64,000 nt of DNA from positions 2,170,001 to 2,234,000 of the forward strand of contig NZ_JACHBR010000001.1 in the NCBI RefSeq assembly GCF_014200435.1. The letters run 5' to 3'. The stretch comes from Sphaerisporangium krabiense (GTDB taxonomy: Bacteria > Actinomycetota > Actinomycetes > Streptosporangiales > Streptosporangiaceae). The position numbers and the translations under genes are program-made. Positions 1 to 9,044 of this stretch are shown here, in pieces. The notes beneath the pieces are model-generated. The model did no database searches. It was given only the letters and a program-made list of their open reading frames with translations, and had not been told where the DNA came from. Position 1 is the first letter of the stretch; each line of letters opens with the position of its first letter.

Positions 1-72
1 CCGATACCCGTCCAGGAGACCCGCGAGAACCCGCCCCGCGTCGCGCCGGTTCTGGAACAGACGGTTCGACAT
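1..72 (-). CDS. Phosphoribosyltransferase family protein, N-terminal fragment
   Basis: Only the first 24 codons are in the window and the frame runs off the left edge. The visible residues include NRRDAGRVLAGLL, which is the usual opening of actinobacterial phosphoribosyltransferases of the erythromycin-esterase/PRTase neighbourhood type; that match is from memory. The ATG at 70-72 is preceded by AGGAGG, which overlaps the stop codon of the upstream DUF1931 gene, so the two are almost certainly co-transcribed. The catalytic PRPP loop lies outside the window, so the substrate cannot be judged. Confidence 0.55.
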   Translation of the reverse strand, partial: MSNRLFQNRRDAGRVLAGLLDGYR

Positions 73-84
73 GGCGGCGGCCTC

Positions 85-534
85 CTAGAGCAGGAGCTCG
101 AAGACGGAGATGACGCGGTCCCATTCCTCGGTGGTGGGGTTCTTCCGGCCGGGGTCGAGGATCTTGAAGGTGCGGGCCAGGGCGAGCGAGAGCCCGCCGA
201 CCACCTCCGGCAGCCGCTCCACCAGCTCCGTGCCGAGGCTGCCGTCCAGCGGCGGGAACGCGGCGAGCCGCTCCAGGACGGGCGTCAGCGCGATGTCGTG
301 GTCCAGTTCCCTGAACCGGTGGATGCTCTCCTGGAGGCCCTTGGTGACGGGCAGGTCCCACGGCTCCACGACGTCGCGGCCGTTGGCCTTGGCGTGGGCC
401 TCCGCGATCACCAGCAGGTCGTAGAGCTTGCCGTTGACGAAGTCGGTGTAGCGTCGCAGGTCCGCCTTGTCCACGTCCAGACCCGCCGCCGCGCGAAAGA
501 ACCGCTCGAATCGCGGCACCGCTGTGAGTACCAT
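85..534 (-). CDS. DUF1931 family histone-fold protein
   Basis: This 149-residue protein belongs by sequence pattern to the DUF1931 family, whose structurally known bacterial members have a tandem histone-like fold. Typical family segments are the N-terminal RFERFFRAAAGLDVDKADL, the KLYDLLVIAEAHAKANGRD helix and the WDLPVTKGLQ stretch. There is no signal peptide or membrane segment. Whether it compacts DNA is not established for this branch, so the role is left open. It is the first gene of a pair with the phosphoribosyltransferase downstream (12-base gap carrying the AGGAGG site). The promoter must lie in 535-648, which contains a short inverted repeat. Family assignment is fairly secure; function is not. 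Confidence 0.8.
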   Translation of the reverse strand: MVLTAVPRFERFFRAAAGLDVDKADLRRYTDFVNGKLYDLLVIAEAHAKANGRDVVEPWDLPVTKGLQESIHRFRELDHDIALTPVLERLAAFPPLDGSLGTELVERLPEVVGGLSLALARTFKILDPGRKNPTTEEWDRVISVFELLL

Positions 535-578
535 GCGAGTCCCTTCCGGCGTGGTTTCCCGAGCCTAAAAAGCACCCC

Positions 579-598
579 ATATCCATCAAATCGGATAT
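579..598. promoter_or_regulatory. Short inverted repeat upstream of the DUF1931 gene
   Basis: ATATCC (579-584) and GGATAT (593-598) are perfect 6-bp inverted repeats separated by 8 bases, about 45 bases upstream of the DUF1931 start. The surrounding 560-610 stretch is clearly AT-richer than its neighbours, as expected for a promoter. It could be a dimeric regulator site or part of the promoter. Confidence 0.3.
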
Positions 599-648
599 AG
601 CTCACCAAAACCGACACTACGCCCCTCTTCGCGGCACGGGGAAGGTGG

Positions 649-2544
649 TCAGAGCCTTCCGGGGAAGTCCCCCGCGCGCGCCGCGGGCTCGCCGCGCTCG
701 GCGCGGATGAGGTGGATCACCGCGTTGATCAGCGACAGGTGCGCGAACGCCTGGGGGAAGTTGCCCAGGTGCCGCCCGGTGAGCGGGTCGATCTCCTCGG
801 CGTAGAGGCCGAGGGGGCTCGCGAAGGACACGAGCTTCTCGCAGAGGCGGCGGGCCCGGCACAGCTCCCCGATCTCGGTCAACGCGGACACCAGCCAGAA
901 CGAGCAGATCGTGAAGGTGCCCTCCTCGCCGGACATGCCGTCGTCGGTGTGCTTGGCGGAGTAGCGCAGCACGAGGTCGTCCACGGTCAGCTCGCCGGCG
1001 ATGGCCAGCACGGTGTCCCTGACCCGCGCGTCCTGCGGGGGCAGGAAGCCGACCAGGGGGATGAGCAGGAGGGACGCGTCCAGCGCGTCGGTGTCGTAGT
1101 GCTGGGTGAACACGCCGCGCGCGCTGACCGCGCGGGAGCACACCTCGGCGTGGATCTCGTCGGCGACCGCCTGCCAGCGCGCGGCCAGCTCGAACTCCTC
1201 GCGCGTGCGCGCCAGGCGGGCGCCCCGGTCCAGCGCCACCCAGCACATGACCTTGGAGGAGGTGAAGTGCTTGGGTTCGCCGCGCACCTCCCAGATGCCC
1301 CGGTCGGGTTCCCGCCAGTGCTCGATGGCCGACTCGACCAGGCGCTTCAGGATGGGCCACATGCGCTGGTCCAGGCGGTCGCGGGACCGGGTGTGGATGT
1401 AGAACGACTCCAGCACCGTCCCCCACACGTCGTTCTGGCGGTGCCGGTAGGCGGCGTTGCCCACGCGCACCGGCCGCGCGCCGTCGTAGCCGTGGAGGTG
1501 GTCGAGCACCCGTTCCTCCAGGTCGCGCTCGCCGTCCACGCCGTACACGACCTGCAGGTCCCGGTCGCGCTCGGCGACGTCGGCGGTGAACCAGAAGAAG
1601 TCGTCGGCCTCCCAGTCGAGGCCGAGCGTGTAGAGGCCCCAGAGCGCGAAGGTGGAGTCGCGGATCCAGCTGTAGCGGTAGTCCCAGTTCCGCTCGCCGC
1701 CCGGCGTCTCCGGGAGCGAGGTGGTGGGGGCGGCGACCAGGGCGCCGCTCGGGGCGAAGGTCAGGCCCTTGAGGGTCAGCGCGCTGCGCTCCAGGCACCC
1801 GCGCCAGGGGTGGTCGGGGAAGCGGCCGCGGGCGAGCCAGTGCTGCCAGTGGTGCGCGGTCCACACCAGGCGCCGGTACGCCTCGTCGAAGGTGTACGGC
1901 GGCTCGTGCTCGGTCCACGACAGCGCGCAGAACCGTGTCTGCCCCTGCTTCAGCAAAGTACGGGCCACGGCCCGCCCCTTCTCGAACCCCAGCCGCATGT
2001 CGGTGGTCAGCTTCAGCTCGACGGGCGTCCCGTCGGCGCGGGCGAGGCCCTGGTGGTAGCCGTGGTCGGTGTAGCACCAGTCGGCCGCCAGGCGGCCGTA
2101 GTCGAAGACCGGCTCGCAGTCCAGCGTGATCTGCGCCTCGCCGCTGACGCAGCGGACGGTCCGCAGCAGGACGTGGTCGGCGTCGTAGTCGGTGGGCGCC
2201 CGCCGGTGGGTGCGGGACAGCTCCCTGTCGTGGTGCCAGGGGCCGATGAGCAGGAGGTCTCGGATGATGATCCAGCCGGTGGCCGTCCCCCAGCTCGTCT
2301 CCAGCACCATCGTGCCGGGCAGGTAGCGCCGCGCCGAGGGGACGGCGGTGTCGGCGGGGCCGAGGCGGAAGCCGCCCGCGCTCCGGTCCAATATGGCCCC
2401 GAACACGCTCGGGGAGTCCAGCCGGGGCAGGCACAGCCACTCGATGTTCCCGCTCGGCGCGACCAGGGCCGTGGCCTCGCAGTCGGAGAGGAAGCCGTAC
2501 TCGGCGATCGGAGGGAAAGCCGACTCTCCACGTGACGTGTCCAT
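649..2544 (-). CDS. Glycoside hydrolase family 15 protein (glucoamylase/trehalase-like)
   Basis: The product is 631 residues from the ATG at 2544; an upstream in-frame extension lacks family similarity, and GGGGGTG precedes the chosen ATG. The family N-terminal domain is recognised by GNIEWLCLPRLDSPSVFG near residues 30-50. The (alpha/alpha)6 barrel domain shows ERNWDYRYSWIRDSTFALW in the middle and EEGTFTICSFWLV, YAEEIDP and LGNFPQAFAHLSLINA in the C-terminal part, all typical of bacterial GH15 enzymes that hydrolyse alpha-glucosides or trehalose. There is no signal peptide, so it is cytoplasmic and may turn over glycogen or trehalose. It is transcribed away from the SRPBCC gene, and the promoters share 2545-2762. 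Confidence 0.88.
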   Translation of the reverse strand: MDTSRGESAFPPIAEYGFLSDCEATALVAPSGNIEWLCLPRLDSPSVFGAILDRSAGGFRLGPADTAVPSARRYLPGTMVLETSWGTATGWIIIRDLLLIGPWHHDRELSRTHRRAPTDYDADHVLLRTVRCVSGEAQITLDCEPVFDYGRLAADWCYTDHGYHQGLARADGTPVELKLTTDMRLGFEKGRAVARTLLKQGQTRFCALSWTEHEPPYTFDEAYRRLVWTAHHWQHWLARGRFPDHPWRGCLERSALTLKGLTFAPSGALVAAPTTSLPETPGGERNWDYRYSWIRDSTFALWGLYTLGLDWEADDFFWFTADVAERDRDLQVVYGVDGERDLEERVLDHLHGYDGARPVRVGNAAYRHRQNDVWGTVLESFYIHTRSRDRLDQRMWPILKRLVESAIEHWREPDRGIWEVRGEPKHFTSSKVMCWVALDRGARLARTREEFELAARWQAVADEIHAEVCSRAVSARGVFTQHYDTDALDASLLLIPLVGFLPPQDARVRDTVLAIAGELTVDDLVLRYSAKHTDDGMSGEEGTFTICSFWLVSALTEIGELCRARRLCEKLVSFASPLGLYAEEIDPLTGRHLGNFPQAFAHLSLINAVIHLIRAERGEPAARAGDFPGRL

Positions 2545-2762
2545 CCAGAAGCACCCCCGTGCGCCGGCGGGCGGCCCCGGCAGGTCTCCCCTAGCCCCCA
2601 AATCCGGCTAAATCAGCATATATACCACCAAACCACCTACCCCGATCAGTGTCGCCCCGGAACAGAGGGGTACGGCTTAGCGGTACACGAAGGATCCGCC
2701 GCGGGCGCGAAGGCGGCGCCCGGCGGATCGCATCGAGAACCACCCGGCCATGTGAGGTTCAC

Positions 2763-3680
2763 ATGAGCGAAGCAGAACACCACAACGCCCACCGCTGGGC
2801 CGGCGTCCTCGGATGGGTCAGCGCCGGCCTGGGCGTCCTGCAGGTCGCCGCGCCCGACACCGTCGTCCGGGTGATCGGCGCCGGGGACAGGCCGTGGGCC
2901 CGCCGCGTGGTGCGGCTGATCGGCCTGCGGGAGCTGTTCCATGCGGCCGTCCTGCTCGGGAGCCGCAGACCGGCCCCCCTGGTGTGGACCCGCGTGGCGG
3001 GCGACGCCATGGACCTGGCCCTGCTGGGCCGCCTGATGGCCGAGCGCGAGGACGGCGGACGGCGGCGCCTCGCCGCGAGCACCGCCGCCGTAACCGGCAT
3101 CACCTTCGCCGACATCGTCACCGCGGTGCGCGGCGGCCACGAGCCGGGCCTTCCGCCGCACCGCCTCACCAACCTGCGCGCGGCCATCACCGTCAACCGG
3201 CCGCGCCGGGAGGTCTACCGGTTCTGGCGCGACATCGAGAACCTTCCGCGCTTCATGATCCACCTGGAGTCGGTGGAGCCGATCGCGGGCGGATACTCGC
3301 ACTGGAGGGCCAAGGGCCCCGCCCACAAGAGCGTCGAGTGGGACGCCGAGATCATCGAGGACCAGACCGAGCAGCTGATCGCCTGGCGGTCGGTCGAGGG
3401 CGCCACCGTGCGCAACCGGGGCTCGGTGCGCTTCACCGACGCCCCCGGCGGGCGCGGCACCGAGGTCCGGGTGGACATCGACTACGACCCGCCCGCGGGC
3501 AAGGTCGGCCTCGCCTTCGCCCGGCTGCTCGGCGAGCACCCCCAGCAGCAGGTGTGCGACGACCTGCGCCGGTTCAAGCAGGTCATGGAGACCGGCGAGG
3601 TGGCCCGCTCGGAAGGCAGCCCCGAGGGCACCCGCGCCCGGCGGCAGCTCTTCCAGCGCCCCGCGCAGCCGGTCAGGTGA
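2763..3680 (+). CDS. SRPBCC (COQ10/START-type) protein with N-terminal membrane-like segment
   Basis: This is a 305-residue protein. The first ~135 residues are rich in hydrophobic helices (for example [20 protein letters not shown] and a second stretch around [17 protein letters not shown]) and resemble small membrane modules. The rest is a polyketide-cyclase/COQ10-type SRPBCC domain, with the family's [21 protein letters not shown]-like segment followed by [18 protein letters not shown] and a C-terminal [14 protein letters not shown] helix. Such domains bind lipids or other hydrophobic ligands. It lies 11 bases upstream of the alcohol dehydrogenase, so they form an operon. The ligand is unknown. 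Confidence 0.8.
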   Translation: MSEAEHHNAHRWAGVLGWVSAGLGVLQVAAPDTVVRVIGAGDRPWARRVVRLIGLRELFHAAVLLGSRRPAPLVWTRVAGDAMDLALLGRLMAEREDGGRRRLAASTAAVTGITFADIVTAVRGGHEPGLPPHRLTNLRAAITVNRPRREVYRFWRDIENLPRFMIHLESVEPIAGGYSHWRAKGPAHKSVEWDAEIIEDQTEQLIAWRSVEGATVRNRGSVRFTDAPGGRGTEVRVDIDYDPPAGKVGLAFARLLGEHPQQQVCDDLRRFKQVMETGEVARSEGSPEGTRARRQLFQRPAQPVR

Positions 3681-3691
3681 GGGAGGGAACC

Positions 3692-4864
3692 ATGAAAGCC
3701 AACTGCTGGATGGGGCGCAACACGGTCGAGGTCCAGGACGTCCCCGACCCCGGAATTCTCAACCCGAGGGATGCCGTCGTCCGCATCACCTCCAGCGCGA
3801 TCTGCGGCTCCGACCTGCACCTGTACGACGGCTTCGTCCCGACCATGAAGAAGGGCGACGTCCTCGGCCACGAGTTCATGGGCGAGGTCGTCGAGGTCGG
3901 CCCCGGGGTCACCACCCTGCGGGTGGGCGACCGGGTCGTGGTGCCGTTCCCGATCTCCTGCGGCGGGTGCCTGGCCTGCGAGAACGGGCTGTTCTCCGTG
4001 TGCGAGAACTCCAACCCGAACGCGGGCATGGCCGAGAAGCTCCTCGGCCACTCCCCGGCGGGCATCTTCGGCTACTCCCACATGCTCGGCGGCTACCCCG
4101 GAGGCCAGGCGCAGTACGCCCGGGTGCCGTTCGCCGACGTCGGGCCGATCGTGGTCGACGACGACCTGCCCGATGAAAAGGTGCTGTTCCTGTCCGACAT
4201 CCTCCCGACCGGCTGGATGGGCGCCGAGATGTGCGAGATCAAGCCGGGCGACGTGATCGCCGTGTGGGGCGCGGGCCCCGTGGGGCAGTTCGCGGTCGCG
4301 AGCGCCCTGCTCATGGGCGCCGAACGGGTGATCTGCATCGACCGCTTCTCCTACCGGCTCCAGATCGCCGCGCGCGCGGGCGCGGAGACGATCAACTACG
4401 AGCAGACCGACGTCTTGGACGCGCTGCGCGACATGACCGCGGGCCGGGGGCCGGACGCGTGCATCGACGCCGTGGGCATGGAGGCGCACTACCCCGTCCC
4501 GGCCGTCCACGCCTACGACCGGGCCAAGCAGGCGACCCGGGCCGAGACCGACCGGCCGTACGCGCTGCGGGAGGCGATCCTGGCCTGCCGCAACGGCGGC
4601 GTCGTCTCGGTGATCGGCGTCTACGCGGGGCTGATCGACAAGTTCCCGATGGGGTCGTTCATGAACCGGTCCCTGACGCTGCGGACGGGCCAGTGCCACG
4701 TCCAGCGGTACATGGAGCCGCTGCTGGCGAGGATCAGGGAGGGGGCGCTCGACCCCAGCTTCGTGATCACCCACCACCTGGACCTGGAGGACGCCCCGCG
4801 CGGATACGAGATGTTCAAGCACAAGGAGAACGAGTGCAACAAGGTCGTCCTGCACCCCTGGTGA
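3692..4864 (+). CDS. Zinc-dependent alcohol dehydrogenase, formaldehyde dehydrogenase-like
   Basis: The 390-residue product is a medium-chain zinc alcohol dehydrogenase close to the glutathione-independent formaldehyde dehydrogenase (FdhA/PFDH) subgroup. Catalytic zinc ligands are visible in [12 protein letters not shown] and GHEFMGEVV; the structural zinc site is the Cys cluster in [15 protein letters not shown]. The NAD-binding motif is [10 protein letters not shown] near residue 190. The length fits the family. The start follows GGGAGG by a short spacer and lies just after the SRPBCC stop. The natural substrate (formaldehyde, alcohols or other aldehydes) cannot be told from sequence. Confidence 0.9.
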   Translation: MKANCWMGRNTVEVQDVPDPGILNPRDAVVRITSSAICGSDLHLYDGFVPTMKKGDVLGHEFMGEVVEVGPGVTTLRVGDRVVVPFPISCGGCLACENGLFSVCENSNPNAGMAEKLLGHSPAGIFGYSHMLGGYPGGQAQYARVPFADVGPIVVDDDLPDEKVLFLSDILPTGWMGAEMCEIKPGDVIAVWGAGPVGQFAVASALLMGAERVICIDRFSYRLQIAARAGAETINYEQTDVLDALRDMTAGRGPDACIDAVGMEAHYPVPAVHAYDRAKQATRAETDRPYALREAILACRNGGVVSVIGVYAGLIDKFPMGSFMNRSLTLRTGQCHVQRYMEPLLARIREGALDPSFVITHHLDLEDAPRGYEMFKHKENECNKVVLHPW

Positions 4865-4920
4865 CCGGGACGCTGCGGCCCGCCGCCGGGTGAGGCGCGG
4901 GCATGGACATGGGCACAGGC

Positions 4921-4959
4921 ACGGTGGAATCGACTTTCCCGTCGGTTCCACCGTCTTTT
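4921..4959 (+). terminator. Rho-independent terminator after the alcohol dehydrogenase
   Basis: ACGGTGGAA (4921-4929) and TTCCACCGT (4946-4954) pair perfectly, and the stem extends inward by five more pairs (one G-T) to a 6-base loop at 4935-4940. It is followed by CTTTT. This closes the SRPBCC-dehydrogenase transcript before the GntR operon. Confidence 0.85.
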
Positions 4960-5018
4960 CGATCCCACCTCCCGTGGTCGCATGACGGCGGCGCGTGGCC
5001 GTCGTCGCGGACACGACC

Positions 5019-5100
5019 TTAGACCACAGGTCGGAGATCCACCGTCCGATCACCCTGATGACCAGGGGCTATGCAAAGCCATCGTCAGGCTCTGGTCTAA
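5019..5100. promoter_or_regulatory. Candidate GntR operator region upstream of the amino-sugar operon
   Basis: TTAGACCA (5019-5026) and TGGTCTAA (5093-5100) are exact inverted copies 66 bases apart. The first is embedded in the small palindrome GACCACAGGTC (5022-5032). GntR/HutC regulators such as DasR bind TGGTCTAGACCA-type sites, so these half-site-like elements are plausible operators for the adjacent regulator. The pairing is seen in the sequence; the link to the regulator is inferred. Confidence 0.45.
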
Positions 5101-5183
5101 AAGAATCTTCGTTCTGGTATGGCCACAGCCCCCTTTGGACACCTAGCGTTCAGACACGGCACCACGAGCGGGAGGTGAGGGCC

Positions 5184-5930
5184 TTGTCCATCGAAGGATC
5201 CACCGACAGGACCGCCGAGACCCGTGCCCGCCTCCTCGACCTCATCGACTCGCTCCCGGCCGGGGAGCGCATTCCCTCCGAGCGCGAACTGGCGGAACGC
5301 TGGGGCGTCGCCCGGATGACCCTCCGCAAGGCGATCGACCGCCTCGTCCTGGACAGCCTGCTGGAGCGCAGGCACCGGCGGGGCACCTACACCTGCAGGC
5401 CCCGGGTGCCGCGGCACCTGACCATCTCCTCGTTCACCGAGGAGATGACCCGTCGCGGCGTCCAGGCGAGCAGCCGCATGCTGGCACTGAAGCGCACTCG
5501 CGCGAGCGTCGAGGTGTCCAGGCGGCTCCGCGTCCCCGAAGGGGAGCCGGTGATCCGTTTCACCCGATTACGGCTCGGTGACGGCGAACCGGTGGCGATC
5601 GAGACCAACTACGTGCCGGCGGTCCTGTTCCCCGGCCTGACCGAGGCGGACCTGGACGGGTCGTGGTACGCGGTGATGTCGCGCAGGTACGGCATCGACA
5701 TCATCGCCGGAACCGCGCAGGTCCAACCGGCGCTCCCCGACGAGCGCACCGCCGAACTGCTCGGCATCCCGCCGGGCCAGCCCTGCTTCAGCATCCTCAC
5801 CGTGGTCCGGGACCGCAACGGACGGGTCGTCGAGTACGGCGACTCCGTCTACCGCGGCGATTACTACACCATCACGGTCGAGCTCCTCCCTACGGTCGAG
5901 GCGCGAGGCGCCCCCCGTCCCCCCCACTGA
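5184..5930 (+). CDS. GntR/HutC-family transcriptional regulator
   Basis: The 248-residue regulator starts at the TTG at 5184, eight bases after the strong site GGAGG (5171-5175); an in-frame GTG at 5175 overlaps that site and is less likely. An N-terminal winged helix-turn-helix (PSERELAERWGVARMTLRKA, about residues 30-55) is followed by a UTRA ligand domain from about residue 80 (RLRVPEGEPVIRFTRLRL ... GDYYTITVEL). UTRA regulators typically sense phosphorylated sugars. Its position 27 bases upstream of the solute-binding protein gene makes it the likely local repressor, with the amino-sugar phosphate as probable effector. Candidate operators are at 5019-5100. Confidence 0.85.
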   Translation: MSIEGSTDRTAETRARLLDLIDSLPAGERIPSERELAERWGVARMTLRKAIDRLVLDSLLERRHRRGTYTCRPRVPRHLTISSFTEEMTRRGVQASSRMLALKRTRASVEVSRRLRVPEGEPVIRFTRLRLGDGEPVAIETNYVPAVLFPGLTEADLDGSWYAVMSRRYGIDIIAGTAQVQPALPDERTAELLGIPPGQPCFSILTVVRDRNGRVVEYGDSVYRGDYYTITVELLPTVEARGAPRPPH

Positions 5931-5957
5931 ACCTCATAGCAAGACCTGGAGGGATCC

Positions 5958-7271
5958 ATGCCCAGGTATCGCCATTACCGGCGTCTCTCGGTGATCGCCG
6001 CCACCCTCGTCGTCGGAGCCGGGATGACCGCCGCGTGCGGCGGCGGCGACGGCGGCGGCGGCGACGGCGCCTCGACCGGCACGGTGAAGCTCAGCTTCTG
6101 GACCCACACCCACCCGCCGATGATCGACCTCAACAAGAAGCTCATCGCCGAGTACGAGAAGAGCCACCCGAACGTCAAGATCGAGTACCAGACGATCCCG
6201 AACACCGAGTTCGGCACCAAGATGCTCACCTCGCTCAGCACGGGAGCGGGGCCGGACATCATCAACATGGACGACAACGCGCTGCGCGGCGAGTACATCC
6301 CCAAGAACCTGCTCGCGCCGGTCGACCCGGCCGGGTTCGGCAAGTCGTCGGCCGCCGAGATCGAGGGCGGCTACGTGCCCGGCACGCTGGACGGGGCCAA
6401 GGACGCCAAGGGCACGCTGTACGGGGTGCCGAGCGAGTTCAACGGCACGGCGTTCGCGATCAACAAGAAGCACTTCAAGGACGCCGGGCTCGACCCGTCC
6501 AAGCCCCCGAAGACCTGGCGTGAGGTCGTCGAGTACGGCAAGGCGCTCAACAAGGCCGGGCACAAGCAGGCGTTCAACTTCCTCTACCTGCACTCCGGCT
6601 GGTACAGCCAGTGGTTCCAGACCCTGGCCAACCAGACCGGCGGGTCGATCCTGTCGGAGGACGGCAAGACCCCCGCGCTGCAATCGCCCGGCACCAAGGC
6701 GGCGATGAACCTGTGGGTCGAGCTGGCCCGCACCTCCGGCATCGCCGACCCCAAGACCTCCTCGCGGGACGCGACGGCGCCGTACCAGGACCTGGCGAGC
6801 GGCACGCAATCCATGGCGATCGTCTACCCGTGGGCGATGGAGCAGATCCAGCAGTCCAACCCCGACACCTACGCCGACCTGGCCGTGGTGCCGCTCCCCC
6901 AGGCCGACCCGGCCAAGCCGGTCAGCCGCGTGTACGGCTACTTCTGGGCGGTGAACAACGCGAGCAAGCAGAAGACCGAGGCGTGGAAGTTCATCTCCTA
7001 CCTGGCGAGCCAGCACGACCGGTGGCTGAGCGACGTGAGCTTCGTCCAGCCGGTGACCGACTGGCAGTCCAGTGAGCCGGCCAAGAAGACGCCGTTCATC
7101 GACGTGATCGCGGCCGCCTACGCGCAGGGCCGCTACGACCAGGTCGGCCCGCACTGGAACGAGGTCCAGGACGTCATCCGCAAGGCGGTGGACGAGGCCG
7201 TGTTCGACGGCAGGCCGGTGGACGACGTGCTCAAGGAGGCCGACGAGTCGGTCCGGCGGAGCATCGGCTGA
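5958..7271 (+). CDS. Sugar ABC transporter substrate-binding lipoprotein
   Basis: The product is 437 residues with an arginine-rich n-region, a hydrophobic stretch and a lipobox-like GMTAAC, with the lipidated Cys at residue 27, followed by a Gly/Asp linker. The mature part shows the family 1 extracellular solute-binding pattern: KLSFWTHTHPPMIDLNKKLI at the start, TGAGPDIINMDD, and GTLYGVPSEFNGTAFAINKKHF. GGAGGG precedes the ATG. It should present a sugar to the two permeases encoded directly downstream; the associated kinase and NanE suggest an N-acetylated amino sugar. Confidence 0.9.
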   Translation: MPRYRHYRRLSVIAATLVVGAGMTAACGGGDGGGGDGASTGTVKLSFWTHTHPPMIDLNKKLIAEYEKSHPNVKIEYQTIPNTEFGTKMLTSLSTGAGPDIINMDDNALRGEYIPKNLLAPVDPAGFGKSSAAEIEGGYVPGTLDGAKDAKGTLYGVPSEFNGTAFAINKKHFKDAGLDPSKPPKTWREVVEYGKALNKAGHKQAFNFLYLHSGWYSQWFQTLANQTGGSILSEDGKTPALQSPGTKAAMNLWVELARTSGIADPKTSSRDATAPYQDLASGTQSMAIVYPWAMEQIQQSNPDTYADLAVVPLPQADPAKPVSRVYGYFWAVNNASKQKTEAWKFISYLASQHDRWLSDVSFVQPVTDWQSSEPAKKTPFIDVIAAAYAQGRYDQVGPHWNEVQDVIRKAVDEAVFDGRPVDDVLKEADESVRRSIG

Positions 7272-7272
7272 C

Positions 7273-8214
7273 ATGCCCACGATGACGCGGACCCCTTCGG
7301 GAACTTCGGGCACGGACGGCCGGGCCGCCCGCCGCCGGTTCCCGAAGGGCCCGGTCCGGGGCCGGGGGCGCCGGGTGAGCCGCAGGGACCTGGTCGGGGC
7401 GACGCTCTCCTTCCCCGCGCTGGCGCTCTTCGCGCTCTTCGCGATCTATCCGGGCCTGCGGGTGTTCTACCTCAGCCTGTTCGACTACAGCCTGACCAGC
7501 CCCGCGACGTTCGTCGGGCTGGAGAACTTCCGTTTCCTGGCCACGGACCCCCGCTTCCACGAGGCCCTGCTGAACTCGTTGTTCTACACGGTGGGGACCT
7601 ACCTTCCCGCGCTGGTCCTGGCGCTCATGCTGGCCATGGCGCTGCACCGGCGCATGGCGGGCGGCGGCTGGATCCGCCTGCTGTACTTCCTGCCGGTGGC
7701 GACGAGCTGGGTGGCCATCTCAGTGGTCTGGCGTCTGGTCCTGCACCCGCACGGGCTGCTGAACCAGACGCTCGGCCTGGACGTGACGTGGCTGACCAGC
7801 TCGGCGGCGGCCCCGTGGGCGCTGGTGATCATGAGCGTCTGGAAGGAGACCGGCTTCTTCCTCATCCTGTTCCTCGCCGGGCTCTCCCGCCTGCCCCGCG
7901 AGGTCTTCGAGGCCGCCCAGGTGGACGGCGCGGGGGCCTGGCGGCGGTTCTGGCACATCACCTTCCCGCTGCTCAAGCCCGTCACGGCGATCTGCTCCGT
8001 CATGGCGATCATCCGCGGGCTCCAGGCGTTCAGCCCCCAGGTCGTGCTGACCGACGGCGGGTTCGGCACCGAGGTGGTCAACCTGTTCGTCTACAAGACC
8101 GCGTTCGAGAACGCCCGCATGGGCCGGGCCAGTGCGGTGGCGGTGTTCATGTTCTTCGTCCTGATCTGCGTGACCCTGGCCCAGCTCCGCCTCTTCCGCA
8201 GGGAGGACGCGTGA
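7273..8214 (+). CDS. Sugar ABC transporter permease (MalF-type)
   Basis: This 313-residue integral membrane protein has about six transmembrane segments after a basic N-terminus (RRRFPKGPVRGRGRRVSRRD). The inner-membrane ATPase contact loop is visible as FEAAQVDGAGAWRRFWHITF, which is the EAA motif of binding-protein-dependent permeases. It starts two bases after the binding-protein stop and overlaps the next permease by four bases. It pairs with the 8211-9044 product to form the transport channel. Confidence 0.9.
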   Translation: MPTMTRTPSGTSGTDGRAARRRFPKGPVRGRGRRVSRRDLVGATLSFPALALFALFAIYPGLRVFYLSLFDYSLTSPATFVGLENFRFLATDPRFHEALLNSLFYTVGTYLPALVLALMLAMALHRRMAGGGWIRLLYFLPVATSWVAISVVWRLVLHPHGLLNQTLGLDVTWLTSSAAAPWALVIMSVWKETGFFLILFLAGLSRLPREVFEAAQVDGAGAWRRFWHITFPLLKPVTAICSVMAIIRGLQAFSPQVVLTDGGFGTEVVNLFVYKTAFENARMGRASAVAVFMFFVLICVTLAQLRLFRREDA

Positions 8215-9044
8215 CCGCCCTCGCCCGGACCGGCCGGGTGCTGCGCTGGGCGGCGGTGACCGCGGGCGGCCTCGCGTTCGCGGCGGTCCTGGCCTACGCG
8301 GCGGTGTCGGCGGTCAAGCCGGCGGGCGAGGTGCTCGCCGTGCCGTTGAGCTGGCTGCCGAGCAGCGTCGAGTGGCACAACATCGTGCTGCCCTTCACCG
8401 AGACGCCGTTCGCCCGCTACTTCGGCAACAGCGTGTTCGTCGGCGTCACGGTGACGCTGCTGAACGTCGTCACCTGCACGCTCGCCGGGTACAGCTTCTC
8501 GAAGTTCAGCTACCCCGGCCGCAACGTCGCGTTCGTCGTCGTGCTCGCCACGCTGATGGTGCCGCTCGAGGTCATCTACGTGCCCCTGTACGCGCTGATC
8601 TACGACCTCGGATGGGTCAACAGCTTCGCCGGGCTGATCGTCCCCGCGGGCACCAGCGCGTTCGGCATCTTCCTGATGCGGCAGAGCATCGACACCATCC
8701 CCGACGAACTGCTGGAGGCGGCACGGATCGACGGCGCGGGGGTGCTGCGCAGCCTCGCGCGGATCGTCGTCCCGCTCGTGCGCGGCCCCATGGCGGCCCT
8801 GGCGCTGTTCATCTTCATGATGAACTGGGACAGCCACCTGTGGCCGCTGCTGGTCGCGGGCGACGACGACCACCGCACGCTGCCTGTCGGCCTCGCCGCC
8901 ATGCAGGCCAACAACCTGGGCGCGAGCGGCGTGCCGATGATGATGGCCGCGGCGGTGCTGGCCATGCTGCCCACGGTGCTGCTGTTCCTGTCCCTGCAGC
9001 GGCGGTTCGTCGAGGGCGTGGCGATGAGCGCGGGCCTTCGATGA
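8211..9044 (+). CDS. Sugar ABC transporter permease (MalG-type)
   Basis: The 277-residue product starts at a GTG overlapping the stop of the first permease. It has about six transmembrane helices and the EAA loop LEAARIDGAGVLRSLARIV. It ends in the QRRFVEGVAMSAGLR pattern, with 'FVEG..' followed by a small basic tail that is typical of MalG-type permeases. No ATP-binding subunit follows, so the transporter must borrow an ATPase encoded elsewhere. In actinomycetes MsiK commonly does this. Confidence 0.9.
   Translation: MTALARTGRVLRWAAVTAGGLAFAAVLAYAAVSAVKPAGEVLAVPLSWLPSSVEWHNIVLPFTETPFARYFGNSVFVGVTVTLLNVVTCTLAGYSFSKFSYPGRNVAFVVVLATLMVPLEVIYVPLYALIYDLGWVNSFAGLIVPAGTSAFGIFLMRQSIDTIPDELLEAARIDGAGVLRSLARIVVPLVRGPMAALALFIFMMNWDSHLWPLLVAGDDDHRTLPVGLAAMQANNLGASGVPMMMAAAVLAMLPTVLLFLSLQRRFVEGVAMSAGLR

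Noticed and set aside
712-2535. 607-codon plus-strand frame antisense to the GH15 gene
   Set aside because: Low-complexity translation without any recognisable domain; the opposite strand encodes a complete GH15 enzyme.
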